From Bacillus weihaiensis (GTDB lineage Bacteria; Bacillota; Bacilli; Bacillales; Bacillaceae): a stretch of 64,000 nucleotides of DNA. The notes beneath the pieces were generated by a model. The model searched no databases. It saw only the letters and a program-made list of their open reading frames with translations, and was not told the DNA's origin. This document shows positions 36,112-47,062 of the stretch, one piece after another. The position numbers and the translations under genes were made by a program. The DNA lies in contig NZ_CP016020.1 in the NCBI RefSeq assembly GCF_001889165.1, positions 1,152,501-1,216,500 on the forward strand, given 5' to 3'. The number at the start of each line of letters is the position of its first letter. Position 1 is the stretch's first letter.

Positions 36112-36626
36112 GACGTTTCCTACTTCCTTTTCTCGTCTTTTTTGCTTTTATTTCTGAGAGTACATTTGCTCATTTAGTTCAGTTTCCGTTTGCAACAGAG
36201 GATCATTTATTTGTCCCACGTTTCGTTTTAATTGTCGTTATTTTTATCACTGTATACTTAAATCGAACACAAGGAATGTTATTCGGCTTCTTTTTTGGTC
36301 TGCTTCATGATATTGTCTATATTGAGGTTGTCGGAATTTATTTATTTCCTTATGCCATGATTGCCTATCTAATAAGTAAAGCAATGAAGGTCATACATGG
36401 TCATGTACTCATCGTCCTATTACTTATTGTGTTAGCTATTTCGGTGCTCGAATTTTATGTGTACGGAGTGAATTTGGCTACTGGGGTTACAAGCATGAAG
36501 GCTTATGATTTTACTATGTATAGATTGCTGCCAACATTAGCTCTTAACACACTTGTAGCACTGCTGTTTGTCTTTCCTTTTAGAGGATTTCTAACTAAAT
36601 TAAAACAAGCGGAACTTGAGGATTAA
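36108..36626 (+). CDS. mreD: rod shape-determining membrane protein MreD
   Basis: A 172-residue protein with five hydrophobic segments, the standard size and topology. MreD is an inner membrane partner of MreC in the elongation machinery. It starts at GTG overlapping the mreC stop. The conserved GMLFGFFFGLLHDI segment is present. Confidence 0.92.
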   Translation: MRRFLLPFLVFFAFISESTFAHLVQFPFATEDHLFVPRFVLIVVIFITVYLNRTQGMLFGFFFGLLHDIVYIEVVGIYLFPYAMIAYLISKAMKVIHGHVLIVLLLIVLAISVLEFYVYGVNLATGVTSMKAYDFTMYRLLPTLALNTLVALLFVFPFRGFLTKLKQAELED

Positions 36627-36659
36627 TAATTGAGAAATACTAAAGAAGTAAGATAATGG

Positions 36660-36684
36660 AGCGGAAGACCTACATGCTTCCGCT
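36660..36684 (+). terminator. hairpin after mreD
   Basis: AGCGGAAG at 36660-36667 pairs with CTTCCGCT at 36677-36684 in the gap before minC. The following ATATCTTC is only weakly T-rich, so termination may be partial. Confidence 0.5.
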
Positions 36685-36848
36685 ATATCTTCGGCTCATA
36701 ACATGAACACAGTGTTTCCTTTTTACTGCTTTGTAAAGGGAAAAACAGACGTATTTCTTCTTGTCTAAAAAAGTTTCATAGATTATTAGGTGAGAAAAAA
36801 GGGTTTCTTGCATTTCTGTCGAATAGTACAATCGTTGAGGTGAACGTC

Positions 36849-37535
36849 ATGAAGGTCCAAAAACAACAACTTGTTACGATAAAAGGAACAAAAGATGGCT
36901 TAACGTTACATCTCGATGATTCATGTTCTTTTGATCAATTACTCCATGAACTCGAGGAAATGCTATCTTTAAAACAATACATCCAACAAGATGGACCTGT
37001 TATCGGGGTCAAAGTTAAAGTTGGAAATCGCTTTGTAAATAAATCACAACGTGAGAAATTAGAACTAGTCATAAAGCAAAAACGAAATCTTGTAGTTGAG
37101 TCCATTGAAAGCAACGTCATGACGAAAGAAGAGGCTCTCAGATTAAAAAGAGAGACAGAAGTAGTGTCCGTTGCAAAGATTGTTCGGTCAGGTCAAGTTC
37201 TAAAAGTGAAAGGTGACCTGCTCTTAATAGGGGATGTAAATCCAGGTGGAACAGTAATAGCATCTGGGAATATCTTTGTATTGGGAGCGTTAAGAGGGAT
37301 TGCACATGCAGGAATTGAAGGAAACGCCGATGCTGTTATTGCTGCCTCTTTTATGAGACCTGCTCAACTACGAATAAGTGAATATATCAACCGTGCACCA
37401 GATCATCAACCTAATGAAGGGAAAAATGAGATGGAATGTGCGTATATGAATGAACAGGATGAGATGGTTATAGAACGATTACAGCAACTTACTCATTTAC
37501 GACCTAATTTAACTAGGTTTGAAGGGGGAATCTAA
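36849..37535 (+). CDS. minC: septum site-determining protein MinC
   Basis: MinC inhibits FtsZ assembly away from mid-cell. ATG at 36849 gives [18 protein letters not shown], matching the B. subtilis N-terminus, with GAGGTG as ribosome site seven bases upstream; the GTG at 36840 overlaps that site. The N-terminal FtsZ-inhibiting domain (residues 1-100) and the C-terminal beta-helical dimer domain ([23 protein letters not shown], MinD-binding) are both complete. About 229 residues. It is directly followed by minD. Confidence 0.96.
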   Translation: MKVQKQQLVTIKGTKDGLTLHLDDSCSFDQLLHELEEMLSLKQYIQQDGPVIGVKVKVGNRFVNKSQREKLELVIKQKRNLVVESIESNVMTKEEALRLKRETEVVSVAKIVRSGQVLKVKGDLLLIGDVNPGGTVIASGNIFVLGALRGIAHAGIEGNADAVIAASFMRPAQLRISEYINRAPDHQPNEGKNEMECAYMNEQDEMVIERLQQLTHLRPNLTRFEGGI

Positions 37536-37537
37536 CA

Positions 37538-38341
37538 ATGGGTGAAGCAATTGTCATAACTTCTGGTAAAGGTGGAGTTGGAAAAACAACGACATCAGCT
37601 AATATAGGGACAGCTTTAGCTATATTGGGCAAGCGTGTTTGCTTAGTAGATACAGACATCGGTCTTCGTAATCTTGATGTTGTTATGGGTTTGGAGAATA
37701 GAATCATTTATGATTTAGTAGATGTAATCAATGGGCGTTGTAAAATTCACCAGGCGCTAGTAAAAGATAAACGTTTTGAGGACCTCCTTTACTTATTGCC
37801 TGCTGCCCAAACGAGTGATAAAACATCGGTTAAGCCCGAGGAAATGAAGAAATTAATTCATGAGCTTAAGCAAGACTATGATTATATTATTATTGATTGC
37901 CCAGCAGGAATAGAGCAAGGGTATAAAAATGCGGTCATTGGGGCTGATAAAGCTATTGTAGTCACAACCCCTGAAATTTCTGCTGTGCGTGATGCTGATC
38001 GAATTATTGGACTCCTTGAGCAAGAGGACATTGAGCCTCCAAAACTTGTTATTAATCGTATTCGTAATCATCTAGTGAAAAATGGTGATATGCTAGACGT
38101 AGATGAGATTGTAACACATTTATCAATTGATTTAATTGGTATTGTAGCAGATGACGACGATGTCATTAAAGCATCTAATAATGGAGAACCGATTGCGATG
38201 GATCCAAATAATCGAGCTGCTATTGCCTACCGTAATATTGCTAGACGTATATTAGGAGAATCGGTGCCACTTCAATCACTTGAGGAACCTAACAAAGGAA
38301 TGCTTGTGAAGCTAAAGAAGTTTTTTGGCGTGAGAGTCTAA
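37538..38341 (+). CDS. minD: septum site-determining ATPase MinD
   Basis: A 267-residue ParA/MinD ATPase that recruits MinC to the membrane. The deviant Walker A loop SGKGGVGKTTTSANIG begins near residue 9, Walker B is in IIIDCPAG, and the C-terminus (NKGMLVKLKKFFGVRV) forms the amphipathic membrane-targeting helix. It starts three bases after minC and ends before a strong terminator. In Bacillus it works with DivIVA/MinJ rather than MinE; no minE is seen here. Confidence 0.98.
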   Translation: MGEAIVITSGKGGVGKTTTSANIGTALAILGKRVCLVDTDIGLRNLDVVMGLENRIIYDLVDVINGRCKIHQALVKDKRFEDLLYLLPAAQTSDKTSVKPEEMKKLIHELKQDYDYIIIDCPAGIEQGYKNAVIGADKAIVVTTPEISAVRDADRIIGLLEQEDIEPPKLVINRIRNHLVKNGDMLDVDEIVTHLSIDLIGIVADDDDVIKASNNGEPIAMDPNNRAAIAYRNIARRILGESVPLQSLEEPNKGMLVKLKKFFGVRV

Positions 38342-38351
38342 ACATACATAG

Positions 38352-38406
38352 AAAAGGCTATTGGAAATTCTATAATTAATTAGAATGTTCTAGTAGCCTT
38401 TTTTTA
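38352..38406 (+). terminator. intrinsic terminator after minD
   Basis: AAAAGGCTA at 38352-38360 pairs with TAGCCTTTT near 38394-38402 and a T run follows. An inner pair, ATTCTA/TAGAAT, extends the structure. Confidence 0.8.
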
Positions 38407-38550
38407 TTGATTCGAAAAAAAATAAATAATGTACCCTATACGATCTTACTAAACTGGCAAACAAAGATTATGAAAATGGCTAAAAAAATAGGTTATTTCC
38501 TCCCCTCAAGAAAAAAAGAATCCGTGAGCTGAAAATAGATTGAAAGTGCT

Positions 38551-38578
38551 CATATCTGAAGGGGACAAGGCATACACT
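38551..38578 (+). promoter_or_regulatory. candidate sigma-E promoter for spoIVFAB
   Basis: CATATCT at 38551-38557 and CATACACT at 38571-38578 are 13 bases apart. The -10 matches the sigma-E consensus CATACANT well, and spoIVF is sigma-E dependent in B. subtilis. It lies 31 bases before the preferred spoIVFA start. Confidence 0.7.
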
Positions 38579-38608
38579 TGTATAAACTTGCTAAAAGGAT
38601 GGATGGGG

Positions 38609-39403
38609 ATGAGTCATCGAGCGGATGAAGTAAGAAAACGAATTGCAAAAAGAAAACGAGAACGTGGGGTTATGTCTCCGAAACACACGGATACAAGACA
38701 AACATCATTATTCATGTCAGATGAAGAAAGGCATGGGGGTCTTTATACACCACCAAGCTATGAAGTGGGTCCAGGTAATAATCAGACGGGTCACCCGTTA
38801 TTTCGAACGGAAGTATTTATGTTTAAAGTTTTATGTTCTGCTGTTTTAGTGTTGGTTACGGCCATTGTCTTTAAAAATGGTTCTCCAATGTTCGACCAAG
38901 CAAAATCAGCTATCACTTATTCTCTAGAAGAAGAATTTCAATTTGCTGCGGTTTCAACCTGGTATCGAGATCAGTTTGGTGAACCTCTGGCATTATTTAA
39001 TATTAATGATAATGGAGAGAAACAGACGGAGGAAGAACCAACAAAGATGGCGCAACTTGCTGTACCTGCATCTGGAAAAGTATTAGAATCCTTCCAAGAT
39101 AATGGACAAGGAATTATGGTTGAGACGAACAAACCATCAGTTGAAGCAATAAGTGAAGGGACAATCGTTGAGGCAAGTGAAAAACCTGACACAGGACTTA
39201 CAATTGTCTTGATGCATGCAGATGGGACGAAATCATGGTATGGAAACTTAAATAAGATCAATGTCGCTTTATATGATTTCGTTGAGAAAGGAACCGAGCT
39301 TGGGAAGACGAAGCTCTCTGATGAAAATAAAGGAACGTATTACTTCGCTATTAAAAAGGGTGATGTCTTCATCGACCCAATTCAGGTGATACAATTTGAG
39401 TAA
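38609..39403 (+). CDS. spoIVFA: stage IV sporulation protein FA, inhibitor/scaffold of SpoIVFB
   Basis: SpoIVFA holds SpoIVFB and BofA in the outer forespore membrane and keeps the protease inactive until the SpoIVB signal. ATG at 38609 begins MSHRADEVRKRIAKRK, matching B. subtilis SpoIVFA; the longer frame from 38540 starts before the sigma-E promoter and is rejected. One membrane helix is at about residues 75-95. The extracytoplasmic domain is a degenerate LytM/M23 fold (PASGKVLESFQDNGQGIMVET, YYFAIKKGDVFIDP) without the metal ligands, as expected. The end overlaps the spoIVFB start by eight bases. Confidence 0.94.
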   Translation: MSHRADEVRKRIAKRKRERGVMSPKHTDTRQTSLFMSDEERHGGLYTPPSYEVGPGNNQTGHPLFRTEVFMFKVLCSAVLVLVTAIVFKNGSPMFDQAKSAITYSLEEEFQFAAVSTWYRDQFGEPLALFNINDNGEKQTEEEPTKMAQLAVPASGKVLESFQDNGQGIMVETNKPSVEAISEGTIVEASEKPDTGLTIVLMHADGTKSWYGNLNKINVALYDFVEKGTELGKTKLSDENKGTYYFAIKKGDVFIDPIQVIQFE

Positions 39404-40262
39404 TTATGTAAATCTACTAGCGAAAATTCATATTCACCCATTATTATGGGCAATGATAGGGATTAGTGTTATTACTGCAAGTTTCAAATTACTGATGATG
39501 TTAATGGTAATTGTCTTTATCCATGAAATGGGCCACGCATTTAGTGCTCATTTTTTTTCTTGGCGGATAAAATCTATAATGCTGCTCCCCTTTGGTGGTG
39601 TTGCAGAAGTAGAAGAGCATGGTAACCGGTCACTAAAGGAAGAGCTTATCGTAGTGCTAGCTGGGCCTCTTCAACATCTATGGTTACAAGGAGTAGCCTT
39701 TCTTTTGTATTCAGGAATGATTATTCAAAGTGCGGATTACGAAATGTTCACGTTTTATAACCTCTCGATTTTTTTCTTTAATTTGCTACCAGTATGGCCT
39801 TTAGATGGAGGGAAATTGTTGTTTATCTTTTTTTCTCAATTTTTCTCTTATCGAAAGGCACATGCTTACATGATGGTTACATCAGTGATTAGCTTGATGA
39901 TCTACATCATTGGTATTTTATTGACCTCACCGCATTATTTAAATATGTGGATGATTACTATTTTCCTTCTTTATAGTTTGTATCATGAGCATAAGAATCG
40001 AATGTATGGGCATTTAAGATTCTTAATGGAAAGGTACTATGGAAAACAACAATCCATTAAGAAATTAAAGCCAATAGTAGTGGAAGAGTCGGAAAGTATT
40101 CACGAAGTACTTCTTCAGTTTCATAGAGGGTGTAAACACTCAATTGTTGTTGAAAGAGAAGGATTGAAACTATCTGAATTAGATGAAAATGAATTATTGC
40201 ACGCATACTTTTCAACCAAGCTGGTTGACTCACGAGTTGGAGATCTTGTTTATCCCTACTAA
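39396..40262 (+). CDS. spoIVFB: pro-sigma-K processing intramembrane metalloprotease SpoIVFB
   Basis: SpoIVFB is a site-2-type protease that cleaves pro-sigma-K in the mother cell. The catalytic HEMGH is in IVFIHEMGHAFSAHFFSWRIK at about residue 43, the second metal motif NLLPVWPLDGGKLL is at about residue 130, and about six membrane helices are present. The C-terminal cytoplasmic CBS domain is visible (LQFHRGCKHSIVVE). TTG at 39396 overlaps the spoIVFA end; no later in-frame ATG precedes the conserved region. Length 288 is normal. Confidence 0.95.
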   Translation: MSNYVNLLAKIHIHPLLWAMIGISVITASFKLLMMLMVIVFIHEMGHAFSAHFFSWRIKSIMLLPFGGVAEVEEHGNRSLKEELIVVLAGPLQHLWLQGVAFLLYSGMIIQSADYEMFTFYNLSIFFFNLLPVWPLDGGKLLFIFFSQFFSYRKAHAYMMVTSVISLMIYIIGILLTSPHYLNMWMITIFLLYSLYHEHKNRMYGHLRFLMERYYGKQQSIKKLKPIVVEESESIHEVLLQFHRGCKHSIVVEREGLKLSELDENELLHAYFSTKLVDSRVGDLVYPY

Positions 40263-40328
40263 TCCTTCATGATGAAAGAATATGGTATAGTATGGGTAAA
40301 ACGTGTGTAAGGAAAGTGAGTTAAAGGC

Positions 40329-41786
40329 GTGAGAAAACTATTTATTAACGAAAAGACGGATGAAGTACGAATTGCGGTTATGGAAAATAACAAATTAGTG
40401 GGACTTTATCAGTCTAAAGGTTCAGATGATGAAATAATTGGTAACATATATGCAGCAAGAGTAAAAAAAGTACTCCCAGGTATGCAAGCAGCCTTTGTGG
40501 ATGTTGGGATGGAGCACAATGGCTATCTCCATCGTAATGATGTAGTTACCTATCAATTAAGTGAGGAAGCTGAGCAGAAGCCTTCAATATCTCATTATGT
40601 CCAAGAGGGACAGCAGTTGCTTGTACAGATTGTAAAAGAGGGAACTGCTCAAAAAGGACCTAAGCTTACGACAAATATTGAGTATCCTGGTGAAACGCTT
40701 GTGTATATGCCTTATGGTAATTATGTCGCTATTTCAAAGAAAATTGAGGATTCAAATGAAAGAAAGAGACTATCGGAGCTTGCTAATGAATTAAAAGAGG
40801 GATCTGAAGGTATCTTATTTCGAACAGCTAGTGTGTATAAAACAAATGATGAGCTCATAAGTGAGTATAACCGATTGAAAAACAAGTTTTTAGCGTTACC
40901 TGAAAAAAAGACAAAAAAACCGTATTGTGTTCAACAGGCTAGATCATTTGTTGAAAAAATCATGATGGAGTTAGCAGTTAAAGAAGGAGATACCTTACTA
41001 ACTGATCAAATTGACCGATTTAAGTACCTGAAAAATGAATTCCCTCACTGTACGATTCAATATCATGAAAAAAAAGAGCCTATTTTTTCTACATATAAAA
41101 TTGAACAAGAAATTGACAAGCTAACTAAGCAAATTGTATGGCTTCAAAACGGAGCTTATATCATTATAGAGCAAACAGAAGCAATGACGATAATCGACAT
41201 CAATACGGGAAAATTTTCCGGGAAATTATCGATGCGTGACACCGTCCTCAAAACAAATCAGTTAGCTGCAGTAGAAATTGCTAAACAAATACGGTTAAGA
41301 AACTTAAGTGGTATCATCTTAATCGATTTTATTGATATGAAGCATAAGGCAGATCAACAAGCTGTTTTACACACAATAACTACTGAAATGAAAAAAGATC
41401 ATGTGCAACACAAAGTAATAGGTTTTACCGAGTTAAATATATTACAGCTAACAAGAAAAAAAGTTCGTCAAACTCATCTTCACCATATGACAACTCCTTG
41501 TAAGATCTGTAATGGAACAGGAAGAATAATTAGTCCAGAATCGGTAGCTTTTAAACTTGAAAGAGAGCTTTGGAGCTATCAATATATGGAAGATGAAGCG
41601 ATTTGGATTGAAGCAACAAAGGATGTTAGTGAATTAGTGCAGGGTGAAAGACTAGAACATCAAGCTCACTTAGAAGAGACATTAAAATGTACATTATATT
41701 TTACGGAAGTTTCACATCCCGTTCCTACGTATCATATAAAATATGTAGGATCTAACGATACAATTATGAAACGTATAAACTCCTAA
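40329..41786 (+). CDS. rng: ribonuclease E/G family protein
   Basis: A 485-residue RNase G-like endoribonuclease. It has the S1 domain (VKKVLPGMQAAFVDVGMEHNGYLH), the RNase H-like fold, the DNase I-like subdomain with the catalytic aspartates in IDINTGKFSG and GIILIDFIDMKHK, and the zinc-link CKICNGTGRI of the dimer interface. Thus the catalytic core is complete, without the long C-terminal scaffold of E. coli RNase E. B. subtilis lacks this family and relies on RNase Y and J, but some other Bacillaceae carry it between spoIVFB and rplU. GTG start. It precedes the L21 promoter and is 67 bases after spoIVFB. Confidence 0.93.
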   Translation: MRKLFINEKTDEVRIAVMENNKLVGLYQSKGSDDEIIGNIYAARVKKVLPGMQAAFVDVGMEHNGYLHRNDVVTYQLSEEAEQKPSISHYVQEGQQLLVQIVKEGTAQKGPKLTTNIEYPGETLVYMPYGNYVAISKKIEDSNERKRLSELANELKEGSEGILFRTASVYKTNDELISEYNRLKNKFLALPEKKTKKPYCVQQARSFVEKIMMELAVKEGDTLLTDQIDRFKYLKNEFPHCTIQYHEKKEPIFSTYKIEQEIDKLTKQIVWLQNGAYIIIEQTEAMTIIDINTGKFSGKLSMRDTVLKTNQLAAVEIAKQIRLRNLSGIILIDFIDMKHKADQQAVLHTITTEMKKDHVQHKVIGFTELNILQLTRKKVRQTHLHHMTTPCKICNGTGRIISPESVAFKLERELWSYQYMEDEAIWIEATKDVSELVQGERLEHQAHLEETLKCTLYFTEVSHPVPTYHIKYVGSNDTIMKRINS

Positions 41787-41808
41787 AGAAACTCTGAATA
41801 AAAAAATG

Positions 41809-41837
41809 TTGCAAAAGACTGGTTAATTTGATATTAT
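41809..41837 (+). promoter_or_regulatory. sigma-A promoter of the rplU-prp-rpmA operon
   Basis: TTGCAA at 41809-41814 and TATTAT at 41832-41837 are 17 bases apart, placing the start near 41844, just before the L21 leader. Confidence 0.65.
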
Positions 41838-41851
41838 TTTTAATGTTATGA

Positions 41852-41945
41852 CTGTAGCGCACCCGTGCTACAACCGCTCGGAGTAAGGTTATTAAGTGAT
41901 GTTCTTACATACACCTAGTTCTGGCGAGTCTGAGTTTATAGGAGG
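41852..41945 (+). promoter_or_regulatory. L21 leader RNA element
   Basis: The stretch from CTGTAGCGCACCCGTGCTAC through TTCTGGCGAG to the ribosome site AGGAGGTG matches the ribosomal protein L21 leader found upstream of rplU in many Firmicutes. GTAGCGC...GTGCTAC forms the first hairpin. L21 autoregulation through it is expected. Confidence 0.78.
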
Positions 41946-41954
41946 TGCATTTGA

Positions 41955-42263
41955 ATGTACGCAATTATTGAAACTGGTGGAAAGCAAATCAAAGTAGAAG
42001 AAGGTCAAGCAATCTACATTGAAAAGCTTGGTACTGAACAAGGTGAAACGGTTACGTTTGACAAAGTTTTATTCGTAGGTGGAGACGACGTGAAAGTTGG
42101 TAGCCCAACTGTTTCTGGCGCGACTGTTACTGCTAAGGTTGAAAAGCATGGTCGTCAAAAGAAAATCACTGTTTTCAAATTTAAAGCTAAGAAAAACTAC
42201 CGTAAAAAACAAGGTCACCGTCAGCCATACACTAAAGTTGTTATTGAAAAAATCAACGCGTAA
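41955..42263 (+). CDS. rplU: 50S ribosomal protein L21
   Basis: A 102-residue L21. The start [18 protein letters not shown] and the basic C-terminal [17 protein letters not shown] are diagnostic. AGGAGGTG lies seven bases before the ATG. First gene of the conserved rplU-prp-rpmA operon. Confidence 0.98.
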   Translation: MYAIIETGGKQIKVEEGQAIYIEKLGTEQGETVTFDKVLFVGGDDVKVGSPTVSGATVTAKVEKHGRQKKITVFKFKAKKNYRKKQGHRQPYTKVVIEKINA

Positions 42264-42274
42264 GGCGATTTGAA

Positions 42275-42918
<644 letters not shown>

Positions 42919-42921
42919 GCT

Positions 42922-42958
42922 AAAAAAACTCTAGCCTATCTTAGGTTAGAGTTTTTTT
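42922..42958 (+). terminator. intrinsic terminator after rpmA
   Basis: AAAAAAACTCTAGCCT at 42922-42937 pairs with AGGTTAGAGTTTTTTT at 42943-42958 with one G-T wobble and a five-base loop. Confidence 0.92.
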
Positions 42959-43009
42959 AAACTGATGACTTTGTTAATGGTTTATGTTTATTTTTTGTAC
43001 TGATTGAGT

Positions 43010-43100
43010 GAATGGCATGAGACTCTGCAAGCGGATACGTTAGAAAAGCTCCAGGACCGCACGCGGCAAGGAAATGCCTGTAACGGAAATGAACAACTAC
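43010..43100. repeat. degenerate Bacillus-type intergenic repeat
   Basis: The segment from GAATGGCATGAGACTCTGC through AAATGCCTGTAACGGAAATGAACAAC resembles a repeat common between genes in many Bacillaceae (GAATGGC..GAGACTCC ... CTGTAGCGGAAATCAACAAC). The middle is shortened and diverged. This is from memory of such repeats, not a search. Confidence 0.4.
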
Positions 43101-43232
43101 TTTTAACAGAGCTAAACTGATAAGGAAGGTTACCCTTTTGTCTCTTATCTTTTTGTTTGAGTCTAGCTAGTGGCTAAAGAGAGAAGTTCACATTTCCTAA
43201 GTCATAAGTCATTTTTGCTAGGAAGTGAAACA

Positions 43233-43302
43233 GAGGCTGGGACAAAACAAAGAGGGTGCCTTGTGCTTATCATATAAAAAACGAGCAGCGTTTTGTTTGT
43301 CC
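43233..43302. repeat. second GAGGCTGGGACA-type element (partial)
   Basis: GAGGCTGGGACAAAACAAAG starts at 43233 and GTTTTGTTTGTCC ends the unit at 43302. The arms are partly complementary. GAGGGTGCC inside is shared with the copy at 29418. It lies in the 609-base rpmA-spo0B gap. Confidence 0.5.
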
Positions 43303-43452
43303 TTACTATAGAGAGGGCTCATAGAACATAAATCAGATCAAACTTAATGATACTTCTTATGCTTGTTAAAATGGCCCCTATATTTTAACTACTCATCTAA
43401 AAAATCTTTCCATAGTATTTAATGAAATTCCCTTATGTTCGTATACAATGTT

Positions 43453-43461
43453 TGATATAAT
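43453..43461 (+). promoter_or_regulatory. extended -10 promoter for spo0B-obg
   Basis: TGATATAAT at 43453-43461 is a good extended -10 element, 67 bases before the spo0B start. The -35 (TTATGT at 43433) is weak. Confidence 0.5.
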
Positions 43462-43527
43462 TTTTAATGCAGTCTAAATGAGTATAACTCCTTAATCCAC
43501 TATTTTTAAAACAGTAGGAGAATTAAT

Positions 43528-44082
43528 ATGAATAACGATAACAAGCAGAACGACTTGAAAATTGTCAATATATTAAGTCATTCACGACACGACTGGATGA
43601 ATAAATTACAGCTTATTAAGGGAAATTTATCATTAGAAAAATATGATCGAATTAAAGATATTATTGAAGAGATTGTGATTGAAGCGCAACAAGAGTCAAA
43701 ACTATGTAATCTTAAAATGCCATGCTTTGCTAGTTTTTTATTAACGTATAATTGGAACAATCATCCGATTTATGTTGAATACGAGGTATTGGGTGACGTA
43801 ACTGTATTAGAGCATTTTGATGAGAGAGTCACGCAATGGTGCAGTGGTTTTTTGGGTATACTAAACCAAACAGTAGATAGCACATATGAAAATCATTTGT
43901 GCATCACAATTGATACTGACACCACAGGTCACGAAACCGTGAAGTTTAAGGTAGATTTCGAAGGGAAAATAAATCATATTCATCATGTTGAAGAATGGCT
44001 TCATTCTTCAGAAGGAACTAAGCTACTACCAGATGATTTTCATATTGATACATTTGAATTGAACACAACTATTTCTTTGTAA
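43528..44082 (+). CDS. spo0B: sporulation phosphotransferase Spo0B
   Basis: Spo0B relays phosphate from Spo0F to Spo0A. The four-helix-bundle segment LSHSRHDWMNKLQLIKGNLSL is highly conserved, and His21 corresponds to the phosphorylated His30 of B. subtilis. The C-terminal part is a degenerate histidine-kinase ATPase fold. The 184-residue length is a little short, with about nine residues missing at the N-terminus. AGGAGAATTA precedes the ATG. obg follows after 109 bases, the usual pair. Confidence 0.94.
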   Translation: MNNDNKQNDLKIVNILSHSRHDWMNKLQLIKGNLSLEKYDRIKDIIEEIVIEAQQESKLCNLKMPCFASFLLTYNWNNHPIYVEYEVLGDVTVLEHFDERVTQWCSGFLGILNQTVDSTYENHLCITIDTDTTGHETVKFKVDFEGKINHIHHVEEWLHSSEGTKLLPDDFHIDTFELNTTISL

Positions 44083-44176
44083 GGTTACGTGTAACGTCTT
44101 ATCCTAACAAGTAAATCTAAAAAAGAAGTATGGTTTTAGTTAGAATTCGTAAGTATAACAGATGATGTAGGAATGA

Positions 44177-45475
<1,299 letters not shown>

Positions 45476-45506
45476 TCGTTATTCTCTAACGAGAGGATTA
45501 ACTAGG

Positions 45507-45536
45507 AAAAGAAGGGCTATTTTAGCTCTTCTTTTT
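45507..45536 (+). terminator. intrinsic terminator after obg
   Basis: AAAAGAAGGGCTA at 45507-45519 pairs with TAGCTCTTCTTTT from 45523, with a short loop and T run. Confidence 0.85.
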
Positions 45537-45665
45537 TAAGTTGTATTTTTCAACCTCAGAATGTATTGGGAAATATACTAACATGTTGTTTAAAAGAAAA
45601 ATTAGAAATTTAGCCAATATTATGATAAATTAAGAACATTGGAGAAAATTCTTGGGAGGCACATC

Positions 45666-46109
45666 ATGAAGGATGATACCTTTTATTTAGTGAGAGAAGA
45701 TATTTTGCCGGAAGCAATGAAAAAAACACTTGAAGTGAAGAAGCTAATTGAAAGAGGAAAAGTAGATTCAGTAGCTGAAGCGGTTCAACGAGTGGATTTA
45801 AGCCGAAGTGCATTTTATAAATACCGAGATGCTGTATTCCCTTTTCATACAATGGTGAAAGAAAAGTTAATTACCCTCTTTTTTCATTTAGAAGACAGAA
45901 GTGGGACATTATCACACTTATTATCAGTTGTAGCAAATGCAGGTTGTAATGTTCTTACTATTCATCAATCAATTCCAATTCAAGGGAGAGCGAATGTGAC
46001 TCTTTCACTAAATACGAACGGAATGACAGAAGATATTAATCAGCTCATGATGAAATTAAGAAGGTTAGAATTTGTGGAAAAGGTTGAAATATTAGGTCAA
46101 GGTGCTTGA
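45666..46109 (+). CDS. pheB: ACT domain-containing protein PheB
   Basis: A 147-residue protein matching B. subtilis PheB. ATG at 45666 ([18 protein letters not shown]) follows GGGAGG; the ORF could extend nine codons upstream but lacks support. Residues 1-60 form a helical region ([17 protein letters not shown]) that looks like a small DNA-binding or regulatory helix-turn-helix, and an ACT domain follows ([19 protein letters not shown]). It is named for linkage with pheA and its precise role is unsettled. Confidence 0.92.
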   Translation: MKDDTFYLVREDILPEAMKKTLEVKKLIERGKVDSVAEAVQRVDLSRSAFYKYRDAVFPFHTMVKEKLITLFFHLEDRSGTLSHLLSVVANAGCNVLTIHQSIPIQGRANVTLSLNTNGMTEDINQLMMKLRRLEFVEKVEILGQGA

Positions 46110-46131
46110 TGTCAAGTAAGGAGTTGACGGT

Positions 46132-47010
46132 TTGTTGGTAAAAAAGGTTGGTTTCTTAGGACCTAGAGCAACATTTACACATTTAGCGGTACAAGCTTTT
46201 TTTGATCATGATATGAAAGAAATTGCGTATTCGACAATTCCACAGTGTATTGATGCTGTTGCTGATGGAGAGATCGATTATGCTGTAGTTCCGACTGAAA
46301 ATGCAATTGAGGGGTCTGTGAATCTCACAATTGATTATCTCATCCATGAACAGCCTCTTACCATTGTAGGGGAAATTGTATCCCCGATTGAGCAACATTT
46401 TATGGTTCATCCTGAGAATAGAGAGAATTGGAAAGACATTACAAGGGTTTATTCTCATTCACATGCTATTGCACAGTGTCATAAATTTTTACATAAAACC
46501 TTTAAAGGTATATCCTATGATTATGCAACGTCTACAAGTGCAGCGGCTTCCTATGTTAGTCAGCACCCGAATGAGTGTGTAGCTGCTATTGCTAATCAGC
46601 TTGCAGCTAAAGAATACGGGCTAGAGATTATGAAAAGAAACATTCATGATTATGAGTATAACCATACGAGGTTTGCTATTTTATGCTCTACTAAACATGA
46701 ATATGAATCCCCAAAACTGTCAGTAAGTAAAGAAAAAACGACGTTAATGATTACATTACCATCTGATCAATCTGGGGCCTTACATCAAGTTTTGTCTGCC
46801 TTTACATGGAGAAAATTAAACCTATCTAAGATTGAATCACGTCCAATGAAAACGGGTTTAGGTCATTATTTCTTTATCATTGATATTGACATGTGTGTTG
46901 ATGATATTTTAATTCCAGGTGCTATTGCTGAACTAGAGGCTTTAGGCTGTCGAGTGAAGCTACTAGGTTCGTATAAGGCGTATAACATCCAGACGGCTAT
47001 AAAAGAATAG
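46132..47010 (+). CDS. pheA: prephenate dehydratase
   Basis: A 292-residue enzyme converting prephenate to phenylpyruvate in phenylalanine synthesis. The catalytic region includes FLGPRATFTHLAVQ, VVPTENAIEGSVNLTIDYL, and SHSHAIAQCHKFL, and DYEYNHTRFAIL near the TRF motif. The C-terminal ACT domain (SGALHQVLSAF, ESRPMKTGLGHYFFIIDID) gives feedback inhibition by phenylalanine. TTG start after AAGGAG at 46119-46124. It is 22 bases after pheB, so the two form an operon. Confidence 0.96.
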   Translation: MLVKKVGFLGPRATFTHLAVQAFFDHDMKEIAYSTIPQCIDAVADGEIDYAVVPTENAIEGSVNLTIDYLIHEQPLTIVGEIVSPIEQHFMVHPENRENWKDITRVYSHSHAIAQCHKFLHKTFKGISYDYATSTSAAASYVSQHPNECVAAIANQLAAKEYGLEIMKRNIHDYEYNHTRFAILCSTKHEYESPKLSVSKEKTTLMITLPSDQSGALHQVLSAFTWRKLNLSKIESRPMKTGLGHYFFIIDIDMCVDDILIPGAIAELEALGCRVKLLGSYKAYNIQTAIKE

Positions 47011-47020
47011 AAACAATAAA

Positions 47021-47057
47021 TAAACACCAGGCATATGTAACCTTGACCTGGTGTTTA
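47021..47057. terminator. bidirectional terminator between pheA and niaR
   Basis: TAAACACCAGG at 47021-47031 is exactly complementary to CCTGGTGTTTA at 47047-47057. A/T-rich flanks on both sides suit the convergent genes. Confidence 0.8.
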
Positions 47058-47062
47058 TCTAT

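Noticed and set aside
38540-38608. N-terminal extension of spoIVFA
   Set aside because: It begins before the sigma-E promoter, and the B. subtilis match starts at 38609.
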